From: Echiichthys vipera
Taxonomy: Eukaryota > Chordata > Actinopteri > Perciformes > Trachinidae
Direction: 5' to 3'
Assembly: GCA_963691815.1 (NCBI GenBank)
Contig: OY829651.1
Span: forward strand, 31,259,004-31,323,003
Length of the DNA stretch: 64,000 nt
Shown: piece by piece, positions 34,086 through 44,415 of the stretch
How the letters are laid out: each line of letters opens with the position of its first letter
How positions within the stretch are numbered: the stretch's first letter is position 1
Notes under the pieces: model-generated
Database searches by the model: none
The model's input: the letters and a program-made list of their open reading frames with translations, nothing else
Told to the model about the DNA's origin: nothing
Made by a program: the position numbers and the translations under genes

Positions 34086-35285
34086 CAATTTGCAGAGATA
34101 ATGGCCAGTAAATGGACTTGTACTTAGATAGGAATGCTGTCTTAGCTGATACCCACTTCAGCTTTGCCCATGCCAAGGGCTCAAAGGGAGGCTGGCATAG
34201 AGTGCCCAGCAACAGGGCAGTTCCCATACTGGAGACCTTGGAGGCTCTTGGGGAATGCAATCTCCGAGCCCCCCTCAGGAAGAGGGTCACCAGATTGTGA
34301 CTCTCCACGTTGCCATTGTCAACCCTAGGGTGTTGACACGATATTGCAGCCCCATACACTTTCAGGGTAGAGGGAGTCTTGCCGTTGTCCAAGAGGGACT
34401 GCAGGAACTCCAGGATGGTAGGCATGGAGCAATGTACTGGTACCTATTGTCGTGCTGCCAGCAGTTGGACAGCACTCTGGCAATCATAATGATTCACCTG
34501 ACAGGGTCCATGCTGCAGTTCAGCAGCAGTTTAGGCCCTCCAGTGGCCAAACCCACAGTTGGAGGCACTGAGGATTGGGATGCCAGATCTGACATCCCAG
34601 TTGAGACAGCAGGTCTTTCCTGGTGGGGAGGCTCCATGGCGTGCCGAGACAAAATCTGTGGAGCAGAGAGAACCATGTCCTGCCCTGCCTGACCGGCTGA
34701 TCAGACATGGGGCATGTCAGGAGGTCCTGGGACACCTGCAGCAGCTGTGCAGACTTGGTGCCACCCTGGTGGTTGATATGCAGCTTGTGAAGCCTTATTG
34801 GGATTCAGACAGATGGAAGTAATGGAAGTAAGACGGTCAAAGTGTTGTCCGACCGTACAAGCACGTGCCGTTCTTTCAGGTACTGCAATAAGTGCTTGAG
34901 AGCTAGGTGCAGCGCTTGCAACTCTAGAACTTTAATATTTTAAGTGTGGTCCTGCACAGACCACCATCATTGGACTGGACCTGAGAGGCTGGCATCTGTT
35001 GTGACCATCTCTTATCAATATGGGACAGACAAGATGTGTTGTGGACCACCTGGCCTTGGGATCACCCAAATGAGAGCATTCTGATATGCCAGTGGCCGCC
35101 TCAATAGGCAAAATACAGAAACTGGGGATGTGAAAGTAGGCATCTTTCAATGTTATGGACGCAAACAGTGTTCCCTGACTGACAGTTTTGCAGAGTGTCT
35201 GCTGTAGTGAGCATGTGGAATGGTAACTTTCAGTTACCTGTTGAGACCCCTCGGGTTCAAAATCAGACGGAATACACTGGTGTTT
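34086..35285 (-). pseudogene. DIRS-type retrotransposon relic (RT, RNase H and tyrosine recombinase parts)
   Basis: Minus strand from right to left: NPRGLNR (about 35260), LPFHMLTTADT-like reading (about 35230), then KDAYFHIPSF (35147-35118) from the RT; LELQALHLALKHLLQYL and RHVLVRSDNT (about 34930-34850) from the RNase H; and ILEFLQSLLDNGKTPSTLKV followed by FLRGARRLHSP and PFEPL (34413-34220) from the tyrosine recombinase. The order RT-RH-YR fits DIRS1-like elements, which integrate by recombinase rather than by a DDE integrase. The RT core is largely deleted and stops are frequent. Confidence 0.78.
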
Positions 35286-36048
35286 TTGATTGGATTTTGC
35301 AAATGAAGTGAATCAATACCTGACACCTGGAGAGGTGAAGTAAAATACTTCAGTACTATACCAGTGCCATCGTAGTCCAGATCTGCGGACGAACAAAGAT
35401 GTAGCTGCTCAAACTGTGCATGTGCAAAGGCAATATTCAGTGATTTGGGATGAAAAAAACCTGCACATTGTAGAGCGGCCTTTTATTGTGACCAGCCTAA
35501 GGCACAGGCAATAATCATGCTGTCTAATCAGCATATTTTGTGTACATAGAAAAAGTCATTCGTCTAAATGGCTTTCCAGATGCCCCTGATTCTGGCTTCC
35601 ATCTTTTAAGTGGGCTTTAACTCCAAGATCTACTTGTAAGGCAGTCCCTGTCTAGTCTCTGTACAGTATGTGTTCTCACCAGATTCCTCTCCCATGGAAA
35701 TAATTGGGGGTATTTGGAATTGGAGCCCAAACGCTATTTAGTTATTTAATAATTTCGCCTCGGAGGTATACATCAGCCAGATGGACGCATTTCCCTCCCC
35801 CATCGTCACATACATGCCCTTTTTTGGTAAGAGGAAATGAGGCGGAGTCAAAGTCTGACAAGATGGCGACTCCCTTAGGCGAGTGCGATTGGATCAAGTT
35901 CAGAGAACGGACCTCAAATTTTTTTTAGAGAGTCTATGGTCTAATCTCACCTACCTGCTGTTGTTTTGTTCCAGTTGTTACAAAATGTCTCTGTATGTCC
36001 ATCTATTGAGAAACCATAGAAAAGGCCACTAGTGGAGAATGTGAGTGT
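35286..36048. other. Unassigned DNA
   Basis: No gene or element recognised. Confidence 0.45.
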
Positions 36049-36540
36049 CACAGTTTAGCCATCTGCTCCCAGTACCTTTCCATTCATCCTGCCTCTGCCC
36101 CACTCAGCCTGCCAGCCACGCCCATCTTATCAGTCTCACTCTACTCACCTGTGCACACAGTTGCCCCGCATCACCCCTCTGCTAGATTATTCTTTGCCAT
36201 GCAAGACTCTCCAGCGGTTTTCTGCCTGAATTCCCTGTACCGACCTTGCCTGTCCCGGATTCGTCTGCCTCCTGGCAATTGCCTAGGCCTTCTGGCCCTG
36301 ACCAAGATTTCAGTCTCTGCTCTCCTGGTTCCTGTTTGCCTGTTTCTGTCTGCTCGCCTGGTTATATGGTGCCTGCTGCCTGCTCCTCATCAAATTATTT
36401 GCCTGTGCTGTCATCTCCCTGGTACCGAACCCCTGCCTGCCTTGACCAAGCCCCCTGCCACTGCGTTGTTGTACTGTTTGCCCAGTTTAGTTAACAGTTT
36501 ACTGAAGCTCAGGCAGACAGGCAAACGGTTGTGTTATTAA
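36049..36540 (+). repeat. Pyrimidine-rich LTR-like fragment
   Basis: Begins TGTCACAGTTTAGCC and continues as a CT-rich stretch with repeated CTGCC words, much like the solo LTRs at 2453 and 29692. No matching CA end or target duplication was found, so it may be truncated. ORFs of 82 and 129 codons in it follow the base bias and are not supported as genes. Confidence 0.35.
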
Positions 36541-36894
36541 GTCTAAAGCCCACTCCAATATGTCTTAAATTGCACCATGCAACTCTTCAAATACACAAAT
36601 TCATAATTCCACCTCACACAATATTACATGGTTTCAGTCACTTGATTTCTCTGGTAAACATTTGTATTTGTAAGGAAGTCCTCATGTTTGGTTGGTGAAA
36701 TGTTTTAGCATTGGATGCTAGTTCAGTGTATGTCATCTTGCATAAAGTCATATCCCAAACTTTAATAAACTGTAAATTGCACAACTGACAACAATGAATG
36801 AGGAGCAGCCGCAGAGTCCCCTCTGCTGTCAGAGCCTCTGGACTCTGGGGGTCTCACATTTATGTGTGATTTATTAGGAAGAAGGTGTCAGTAA
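36541..36894. other. Unassigned DNA
   Basis: Nothing recognised. Confidence 0.4.
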
Positions 36895-37690
36895 TTCAAC
36901 CTTGAAGCCCTCTTAATATGTCATGGAAATCTGCTCTGCAGGAAATTTGCTCTGCAGATGCCACTGGCACTCATTAGCTATGTCAGAAAATCCTGCGCTG
37001 CAAAGTCAAAGTAGTCACTTGTTCATTGCTCCGATTGGCTGTAGTGCTATCCAATGCGTGCAGTGGTATTTTGAAATGAATGCGTTAGACATGCCCAACT
37101 CCAGGGGCTGCACCATCGCTCATTGCCAGTCTCTACGTCTACATAGATGTGGGTCTGGCTTTCCAGGCATCTCATAATAAAGCACTTTTTAAACATGAAG
37201 TGTTTATTTTTGTCACAATATAATGGAAGATTTGTTATTACTCACTGTGCACGTATCGAAGTTAAATAAAAATGATTTAGCATGCTTTCACATTATCAAT
37301 TTAACACAGATGGCATAATTAAAGGATGTTGCAGATAAGCTCAAGTTTAAAACTAGGTGCAGTAAGATGAGAGGGGTCAGCCCCCTAGGAAGTGAAGCTA
37401 CAGTAAGGAGTGTTCTTTCTACAGGAGCTGGTTATTCATTGGAGGATCCGTGTGACCAGGGGGCAGAGTATTTAACTCATGAACGAATGAGAGTCAGTCT
37501 GGGAGTGATTGACATTCTAAAGCCTGAACCAGGGACTGCCTCAGCAACATTCTGAACCAATCACAACAACCCAATGAACTTTATTGCTGTATAAAATTAT
37601 TTCTGAAGGGATGGCTTATTGGTTGCAGCAACAGCTTAGCTGAAAGCCAGGATGACTGTGATTTCAGACCCTAGAGAAGAATATTCTTTG
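36895..37690 (+). repeat. Dispersed non-coding repeat, copy 1
   Basis: The part 37190-37690 matches the inverse of 60570-61005 (shared words include GATTTAGCATGCTTT, GATGGCATAATTAA, GAGTGTTCTTTCTACAGGA and GTGTGACCAGGGG). This copy holds an extra block of about 100 bp near 37555-37640 relative to the other. Probably a non-autonomous DNA transposon; family not assigned and outer limits approximate. Confidence 0.55.
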
Positions 37691-38106
37691 CTGTAGTTTT
37701 AATAAATGTTTTAAACTGCAGACTGATGATTATAGTAATACATAAGAATATTAGGGCCATGTTTGTATAAAGTTATTCTATGATTGATCTTTATGTTCAT
37801 GAAGTCAGATTATCAAACAGTCATTTTGACCACCAAATAATGAGGTTTAGATGCGCTGCCGTGGTCCGGCTTGGGAGCAGCCAACCCACACAATATTTGA
37901 TAAAACAAACCTGGACAAGCAGTTTAGCTCAGCTACCGTGAGGAAGAGCTGCAAAAATCTGACAATATGATACATATGATACAAGGAGGGGTTATGATTC
38001 AATACACTGCAATAATGCAAGTAAGAAGATATACTGTATTGCCATTTTTAAAATATATTTTTAGGAAAACTGTCATAGTGTGAAGAACACACCATCATGC
38101 ATATTA
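37691..38106. other. Unassigned DNA
   Basis: Nothing recognised. Confidence 0.4.
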
Positions 38107-38499
38107 GTGATGGGAATTCCGGCTCTTTTAAGTGAGCCTGATGATTTTGTTAGGTTCACCAAGAAGATTCGTCTCCCAACCGGCTCTTCATTTCACCACT
38201 AATAATGCAGTCAAATTTAATGCTGTTTTTAACCTATGATTAGTATGTATACACATAGATATACATTACAAATACATATTATATCCACAATGCCATTGTT
38301 TCACATTGTTTGGTATAAATGATTTACAAACATTAATCATAAGTAACAATAAGTAACTTACAGCATGCTATCAACTTGCAGTTATCAGAATTAGAATCAG
38401 AAATACTTTAATAATCCCAGGGGACAATTGATTAATATCTCCAACTAACAACCCCATCAACTAATATTTCCTTCAGGGCAGATTGGCATTGAAAAAGGG

Positions 38500-40210
38500 G
38501 GAGAGGCTGATCCGGCTTCTTTTCATCTTGCTGCTGTTGCTGTGACTCTCTGAAGTGCCTCATCAACAGCTCTGTTGTCATTAAAGGCCATCTTTTGAAC
38601 CTTGGGTCCAGAACAGTGGTTTCTGAGAAAAAAGTGTTGCATTCTATTCTGTGGAACTGAGAGCAGTCACTAACTCTGTCATTTTCTCCTTGTTTACTTG
38701 TTTCTGGTCATAGGCTGTTTTTCTCTACATAACCTTTCACAGGAGTGACACTTTGGAGGCTGTCACATACCTGAAAAGAGAGAAAACAGTCATTCAGAAT
38801 TTTACAATTTGTTTTACTATGTGGTATGTGGACTTTGTCTAGTTTGTCCTTACTGAAATGTACCTCTAGTGTGCCCCTTAATATGCCATTATATAATATT
38901 ACACAATGTAATACGATGTGTCCACTGTACCTGTCTGTGGTGACCTGCTCAAAGGGTTCCAGAACAGTACATGCATCTCACAGTGCCTCCCATTTTTCTT
39001 GGCTTAGAGCTTCAACAGGTGCACTGATAAGGGCCAGGGTAGAGATAATTGCATCGTTGGACTCCAGGACCCTTTTCAGCATATACAATGTGTTATAAAA
39101 TGAGTTCCACCTCGTAACACAGTCTTCTTTAGGCCTCAGCTCAGGCAAGCCCATCTGATGCTGAGTAGACATCAGCTTCTCTGTGGCAAATGAAAGAATT
39201 CCACCATCACCTTTACTTTGTCAAAAGTGGGCTTCATTACCTTTAGGGCATCTCTCAATCAGATTGATTGTGTGTGCGAGACATGGGTGGTGGGTTCATT
39301 TCAAAGTTTTAATGGCTTTGGTTATGTTGGCTGCATTGTCACTAAAAACAGCAGATCACTTTGATCTTAACTTGCCACTCTTTTGACAAATACACTCATC
39401 AAATGAGCCATCGAGAATATTTTTCGTGTAACAACTATTAGAGAGTCGCTAACAGCCGCATGCGGCTTACACTGAATAGCTTGGGGTAGTACGGTGAAGG
39501 CATTAAAACGCCTTTTTTAACCACTAATACTGCTCAAAATAACGCCAAACCTATGCAGTAGCATGATAAGAGTCCTTACACATAAAAAAAGCACCATTGG
39601 ATTGCATTTGGTTATTGACTTGAATGGACTTTACTATGAGAGGAGCCGGTACGAGGGCCAGTAGTTAAGTCTTTCAAAACACTCTTTTAATAAACTCTAG
39701 GTTTACTAACTATGTTGTTGGTGCCTCAGTAAATCAGGTTCTGTGTCATACGGTCTTGTGATGGTTTGTTGTCCTGCTTGGAAGAACATGCATCAGATGA
39801 TAAGCTTAGGTGCTTCAAAATCCCTCGTCCTTCACAAGTGAAAATGGTTGGAAATCTTTTGCGATCATTTTAGCCAGTTCCTCATCAATTGCATTCTGTC
39901 TTACTGGTGTAAATAATTTCCCCTGGGATTATTAAAGTATTTCTGATTCGGATTCTGTCATAGCCTTTGGCATAAATTGGCTTACAGAGTTCTGCCTTGC
40001 AGTAGGTGCTGGTGTACCTGATGTCTGGAGGGTAGTGGAAGCACTAACAGTAGCAGACATGCTAGTTTGCCTTTTTTCCTCCAACTGAATCGTTGGATGT
40101 ACAGTTCTCAGGTGCCTATGTAAATTATTTGTTGAGCCTGCTCTGTATGATATCTGCATTTCACAAACATTGAATTCGGCCTTATTGTGGTCGCAAATTG
40201 TAAAATGCAT
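38500..40210 (-). pseudogene. hAT transposase with N-terminal BED zinc finger, disrupted
   Basis: The N-terminus (40210 down) shows FNVCEMQISYRAGSTNNLHR then HLRTVHP, a BED-type C2HH finger that binds transposon ends. After the insertion, the minus strand reads SDNAANI then LAHTINLI (about 39352-39270; the conserved CxAHxLNL-like block), then VTRWNSFYNTLYMLKRVLE (39115-39060) and STLALISAPVEALSQEKWEA (about 39035-38980). Near 38600, MAFNDNRAVDEAL leads toward the C-terminus, before the dimerisation block. Stops and frameshifts are present. ZBED-like hAT group by inference. Confidence 0.8.
39378..39956 (+). mobile_element. Retroposed segment in the hAT, with Rex1-like 3' tail
   Basis: It interrupts the hAT coding region between the BED finger and the SDNAANI block. 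The first 120 bp match the unnamed repeat at 25255-25415. It ends with TTTCCCCTGGGATTATTAAA and TATTTCTGATTCGGATTC, the 3' tail pattern of Rex1-like LINEs. No protein coding was recognised. Confidence 0.5.
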
Positions 40211-40736
40211 TTTGACTTCTACTCACTCTCTCTTCTCTTCCGTCTCTGTACCTGAATACAGGCAGTGTGCTGCGCTCCCCTGCCCCTCCCTGTATGATCC
40301 CTGCCTGTCATCACACATGGTTGGTTGAACGGCACGCACGTCATTAACACAACTATCAGTCATGCTGTGGAGTGCCTGTGGCACGGAGAGGATCCTCCTA
40401 TCATTCTGTAATGCTAATTATAAACAAAACAAAAAAAACAGCTCTCCGACGGGAGCCTTATGAGATCCAGATCTTTGAAATGCTTCGTTCTTGACTGACA
40501 CATCATAAATGTTGTTATGTTATGTTGGACTGGAAAAGTCAAATGGCTGAAGATACATTTCAACAGTTCTAGCTGTTGGGGGTTTAAACAACACAAAATG
40601 AACCACTGTCTGCCAAAAATCCTTGCATATTAACTATAAATCAAAAAGCTATAGTCCTTTGAGATCGGATACAGTGTCAAAAAACATATTAATACTTGAT
40701 TTATTCTGAAATATTGTTGTTTTTTACTGCTCTTAA

Positions 40737-40913
40737 TTTGATAGAATATCCTCTGTGGCTATACCACTGCTGTCTTAGCATGTTTTTTTAAATAAATAAA
40801 TAAGTCACTTCTTCAGTAATTTTCCTCGCTGTTTTTTGTTGAAGTGCCTTGGTTATTCAAAAAATCATGCCAGTACAGCAGTGGTTTAGCCACAGCGGAT
40901 AATTTATAAAATT
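40737..40913. repeat. Fold-back (long inverted repeat) element
   Basis: The left arm (CTGTGGCTATACCACTGCTG at 40753-40772, GCATGTTTTTTTAAATAA following) and the right arm in inverted order (TTATTCAAAAAATCATGC, CAGCAGTGGTTTAGCCACAG) pair over roughly 70 bases with mismatches, around a loop near 40813-40840. Such hairpins are typical of MITEs and can be precursors of small RNAs. Confidence 0.7.
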
Positions 40914-41030
40914 ATGATTATGATTATTTGTTTTCTAATTTTGATCTCCACTGTAATATGTATTGTCTGTTTCAAGACCCCTTCCATGAATCTTGCTGCA
41001 ATAAATTATACTTAAATAACTTTGCTGGGG

Positions 41031-41215
41031 TGGCCAGTGACACAGTGGTCGGAGCAGTCGCCCCAAGAGGCTAAAGGTGCTGAAGGCAGTGGCCGCGGGT
41101 TTGACTCCGACCTGCGGCCCTTTGCTACATGTCTCTCCCTCTATCTCTCACCCGATTTCCTGTCTGTCTAATCTAATAAAATGTTTGAAAACTGCCGAAA
41201 AAATAATCTAAAAAA
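41031..41215 (+). mobile_element. tRNA-derived SINE (family 2)
   Basis: GTGGCCAGTGACACAGTGG followed by AGCAGTCGCCCC (A-box area) and GCGGGTTTGACTCCGACC (B-box-like GGTTTGACTCC), then a CT-rich body ending in GAAAACTGCCGAAAAAATAA and poly(A). RNA polymerase III-type head. An inverted copy lies at 43200-43379. Confidence 0.72.
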
Positions 41216-41239
41216 AAAAAATAACTGTTTGCCTTAACT

Positions 41240-41300
41240 CCAGATACAGCTTCAGGTAGACAGGAAAGAGGGAGAGAGACGTAATGACATGCAGCAAACG
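41240..41300 (-). repeat. Partial SINE (family 2), antisense
   Basis: AGACAGGAAAGAGGGAGAGA and GACATGCAGCAAA are the inverse of the body of the SINE just upstream. The head is missing. Confidence 0.5.
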
Positions 41301-41824
41301 GACACAGCTTTTTGCATATCAGATCCTTCTCTACCAGGTGATTTATTGGGTGGGCTCAGTTTTGATAATATTTTTTATTTCTCAGCGTGTTTCTTAAGGC
41401 CCCAACACATGATGCACAGTAAAAACGCTTTCCGGCATTCGTTCCATTCATTTCCTATGGAAGAGGCAGCAGCTCCCAATGTAATGGCGCCCATCGCTCA
41501 GATTTGCCATTCTGCTGCTACTCTCAAAGTTCAAATCAGTTGAACTTTGACCTTGTTGCTGCTGACCTTTCAAGAGCGTAACCAACAAGATAGAAGCTTT
41601 GAGTGTGACGTTGACATTTCCTAAGCAACCAGTGAGCGACATAAACCTTCTAGAAAGATGGAGGAAAATTGTTTGTATGTCTGAGTTTACCAAACTATTT
41701 AACATTACATTAAAGTCGTATCACAATCTCTGAATAAAACGTAATGCTTGGAGGTTTATAAGCAGTCAGACCAGGTTTGTGAATAGGCAATTAACGGTTG
41801 TTTTAATACTAATGTAGATTTAAC
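41301..41824. other. Unassigned DNA
   Basis: GGCCCCAACACATGATGC (41399) through the AGTTGAACTTTGACCTTG area resembles a MITE, but no partner end was found. Confidence 0.35.
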
Positions 41825-41992
41825 TCTGCTCCTGGAGGGCCACCGTCGTGCATGTTTTAGGTTTCTCTCTCCTCTAACACATCTGATTCTAATGCTCTGC
41901 TCGTTATCAAGCAGCTGAAACTTGTCAGGGGTTTAGAGCAGTGAGAAACATGCAGGACAGTGGCCCTCCAGGAGCATGGTTTCCCCACCCCT
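41825..41992. mobile_element. hAT-type MITE, 168 bp
   Basis: TGCTCCTGGAGGGCCAC at the left is repeated in inverse near the right end (GTGGCCCTCCAGGAGCA), with GCATGTTT/AAACATGC next in each arm. GATTTAAC (41817-41824) and GATTTAGC (41993-42000) form an 8-bp duplication with one mismatch. The left arm lacks the outermost GGGGTGGGGAAACC seen at the right, so its end was trimmed. Confidence 0.65.
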
Positions 41993-42094
41993 GATTTAGC
42001 CGTTACTGGGTCCCTGCGCCCAACCAGCAAAAAAAGATTATCATGTGAAGGCCCCTAGCCTATTGATTCCTCCTCAACAGTCCCCATGAGCTGA

Positions 42095-42150
42095 ACAAGC
42101 AGCTCTCCAGCTACCAGTCCACTCTCCATACCATGGTCCAGAGCCAAGTC
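42095..42150 (-). repeat. Partial SINE (family 1), antisense
   Basis: CTCTCCAGCTACCAGTCCAC and following bases match the central part of the family at 15936-16187 (CACCAGTCCACACTCCATTC there). Confidence 0.45.
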
Positions 42151-42300
42151 CTGACAGACCCCCTGTGAAAATGTTAGCTGCTGACCATTTATCACTCTCC
42201 TACACACTTACTTCATAACAAAGTTCCCTCCTTTTCCCACCTCTGTCGACCCACAACACCAATGCGGCCTAGAGTTTTACTGCACAGTTACTTCACATTA

Positions 42301-42360
42301 TATTTAGTCCGTTATTTCTGAGATGAAATATATTTAGTCCGTTATTTCTGAGATGAAATA
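42301..42360. repeat. Perfect 30-bp tandem duplication
   Basis: The 30-base unit beginning TATTTAGTCCGTTATTTCTG occurs twice head to tail without a mismatch. Confidence 0.98.
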
Positions 42361-43199
42361 ATCATTAAAGCGGTGGTATTCTCACACAAATATGTTTTAG
42401 GCTTCACGATAAAATTTCAGCTGCTGAGGCTTGGCTAGTGAGAAAATACTTCTTTTTAACCCATGAAGGACTCCAGTTCTAATTATGTTCTGATTATGAG
42501 TCTGCCAGTCAGATCAGAGGAAAGAGGGAGAGAGGAGACACCTCTGCTGCTAATAGAATTTGATATCAGCAGAATACAAACGGGAAAGAAGAAATGAATA
42601 GAAATAATGCACCACTGGTTGCATTCTTTATGTGTGTGTGTGCGGGTGGGTGAGTGGGTGTGTGTGTGTGTTTCCCTCTGTGGAACCATGCACATTGTGT
42701 ATTCCGTTCATCCGTTTTATCAAAACTGACTGCCAGTATCTCTCGTTACAGCTACCGCTGGCATCTTCTCTTGTGTTACCTTGTTAGTGTTTTTATTTGC
42801 AAATGCCAGGTAAAGGCAGGAACGACTTTGTGTGTCACTGAGCGGCCGTAAGCCTAGGTTTTATGTGTGCGAGTGTGTCCTGCACGTTTTTGGCGCTAGA
42901 CGTCCGTCCATCAGTGAGAGAAATAACTCTGAATGGCAATTCAGTAAGTGCATGAGAGAAGAGCAAAACAGAAGACACAAAGGAAACAAACGGCTAAAGT
43001 CAAGACGATATGAAATGGAAAACAAATTTGTTTTATCAGGTAAGATAATTTTTTATCCACTAAGCTCTTAAAAAGAATTGTATCCTTATTGTGGGTTATT
43101 GTTCACTCCTAAGTATAATTTGTTATTTCAAATTCAACCTGTGTTGTTAATTTGCTAACTAGTGTCTTGAATGTGTCCTTTCAGTAGGTTACTCTCTAT
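42361..43199. other. Mostly unassigned DNA; possible exon 42832-43039
   Basis: A 69-codon open stretch ends at a consensus donor CAG/GTAAGA (43037-43045) after a basic segment (EEQNRRHKGNKRLKSRRYEM). No partner exon or acceptor could be paired, and no family is recognised. A short (TG)n lies near 42632-42671. Confidence 0.25.
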
Positions 43200-43379
43200 T
43201 TTTGGCAGTTTTCAAGCCTTTTTTATTATAGAGGACAGACAGGAAATGGGGTAAGAGAGAGGGGGAGACATGCAGCAAAGAGCCGCAGGTCGTAGTCGAA
43301 CCCGTGGCCGCTGCCTCGAGGACCTTCCGCCTCTTTACATGGGGCGACCGCCCTAACCACTATTCCACCGGCCACCCCA
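43200..43379 (-). mobile_element. tRNA-derived SINE (family 2), antisense
   Basis: Inverse of the SINE at 41031: GGGGTGGCCGGTGGAATAGT as the head on the minus strand, CGGGTTCGACTACGACC as the B-box region (about 43304-43288), body CTCTCTTACCCC and ATTTCCTGTCTGTCC, 3' end toward 43200. Confidence 0.72.
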
Positions 43380-43689
43380 GTGCCAAATACAGATTACCGC
43401 CCCCTGCTGGTATTTCCTTTTACACAGGCAAAAAATATACGGGCTGGTTATCCTTTGGCTGTATTCTTTGTAGTGTGTTCAAGAGCAACTTTTTGGACGA
43501 CACAGGTGACGCAGCATTCGGCCTTTGTCGCCACTAGTTCTTTCATGTGAGGTTGGTGTGTCCCTAGTCTAAGATGTTCCAGCCAGGCAGTGTCCATCCC
43601 ACTTCCTGCTTGGATATCTGGAGATCCTAATCAGTGTGGCACCTAATCCAGACCTCCAATCAAGAAGATGCTTGGTGGAGCTTGGCTCG

Positions 43690-43878
43690 GACACCAAAGG
43701 GCTGTAGGGACCAACAATGGAGGTGGACTGGTGGCTGGAGAGCTGCCATTTCCCCTCCTTGGAACTGCAGAGGTGCCCTTAAGCAAAGACACTGAACCCC
43801 AAAACTGCTCTGGGCGCTTCCCCATGGGGCAGACCTCTTGCTCTCTCCATGAATGCATGTATATTGGACCTGTTTGTT

Positions 43879-43933
<55 letters not shown>

Positions 43934-43985
43934 AACATGAAAAGTGAATTTCCCCTTGTGGAACTAATAAACTCATGTGTTCTTT
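43690..43985 (+). mobile_element. SINE family 1-like repeat with internal (TG)n
   Basis: GGACTGGTGGCTGGAGAGCT, the GTGCCCTTAAGCAAAGACAC and ACTGAACCCCAAAACTGCTC words, then a (TG)n tract (43884-43931) and an end GAATTTCCCCTTGTGGAACT followed by AATAAACTC. The 3' end again follows the Rex1-like tail pattern. Confidence 0.5.
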
Positions 43986-44050
43986 CTTGCCACACCTACT
44001 AGATTTCTTGAGGATTTTGTGATTTAGAATTGAGGTACAGTTATCTACAT

Positions 44051-44193
44051 CTCCGGAAACCATCACCTTATCGTGGTAGAGAGGTTTGTGTGTCCCTGTG
44101 AACCTGAGGGCTGTGTTGTCTGGAGCCTAGTGCTCCTGGTAGTGTCTCCCATGGCAGAGTGGTCTCAGGCGAGGGGCCGGACTAAGCATGGTT
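44051..44193 (+). promoter_or_regulatory. Structured 5' leader of the Rex3 element
   Basis: About 143 bp, non-coding, containing the hairpins CCATCAC/GTGGTAG (imperfect here) and GGAGC/GCTCC. The same leader, about 94% identical, starts the other RTE element at 50116, where the first stem is CCATCAC/GTGGTGG. Self-cleaving HDV-like ribozymes are known at RTE 5' ends; whether this is one is untested. Confidence 0.6.
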
Positions 44194-44415
44194 CACAAAC
44201 ACTCAATGGACAAAACAAGGAAGAGGAAGAGAGACCCTGCCCGGAGGATGCTCGGGGCCCCCGTCTGGAGCAAGGCCCAGATGGAAGGCTTGCCGGTGAG
44301 CGCCTGGTGGCCAGGTTTGCCACAGAGCCCGGCCGGGCACAGCCTGAAAGAGTGATGGGGCACCTCCCTCCTCTCCATCCTGTGGGCCCACCACTCGCAG
44401 GAGGAACCACTTGGG

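Larger units (their letters stand above)
38107..40490 (-). mobile_element. hAT transposon relic (copy 1), antisense
   Basis: The left end has TAGTGATGGGAATTCCGGCT and subterminal CCAACCGGCTCTTCA. Near the right end, GCTCTCCGACGGGAGCC (40441-40457) looks like the partner region, though the exact end is not clear. Between them the minus strand encodes a BED finger and hAT transposase. A retroposed segment (39378-39956) and a small LINE-tail piece (38388-38437) are inserted. Confidence 0.72.

Noticed and set aside
36151..36540. 129-codon and overlapping 82-codon ORFs
   Set aside because: Two overlapping frames open because of CT-rich LTR-like sequence; no homology recognised.
38107..38207. Stand-alone hAT MITE of about 100 bp
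   Set aside because: The inverted CCGGCTC words look like MITE ends, but flanks show no 8-bp duplication and the sequence reads as the subterminal region of the adjacent hAT.
41031..41110. A functional tRNA gene
   Set aside because: tRNA-like promoter words only; the sequence continues into a SINE body with poly(A), and a second inverted copy exists at 43200.
42301..42360. CRISPR-like or satellite array
   Set aside because: Only two adjacent units and no spacers; a simple tandem duplication in a vertebrate genome.
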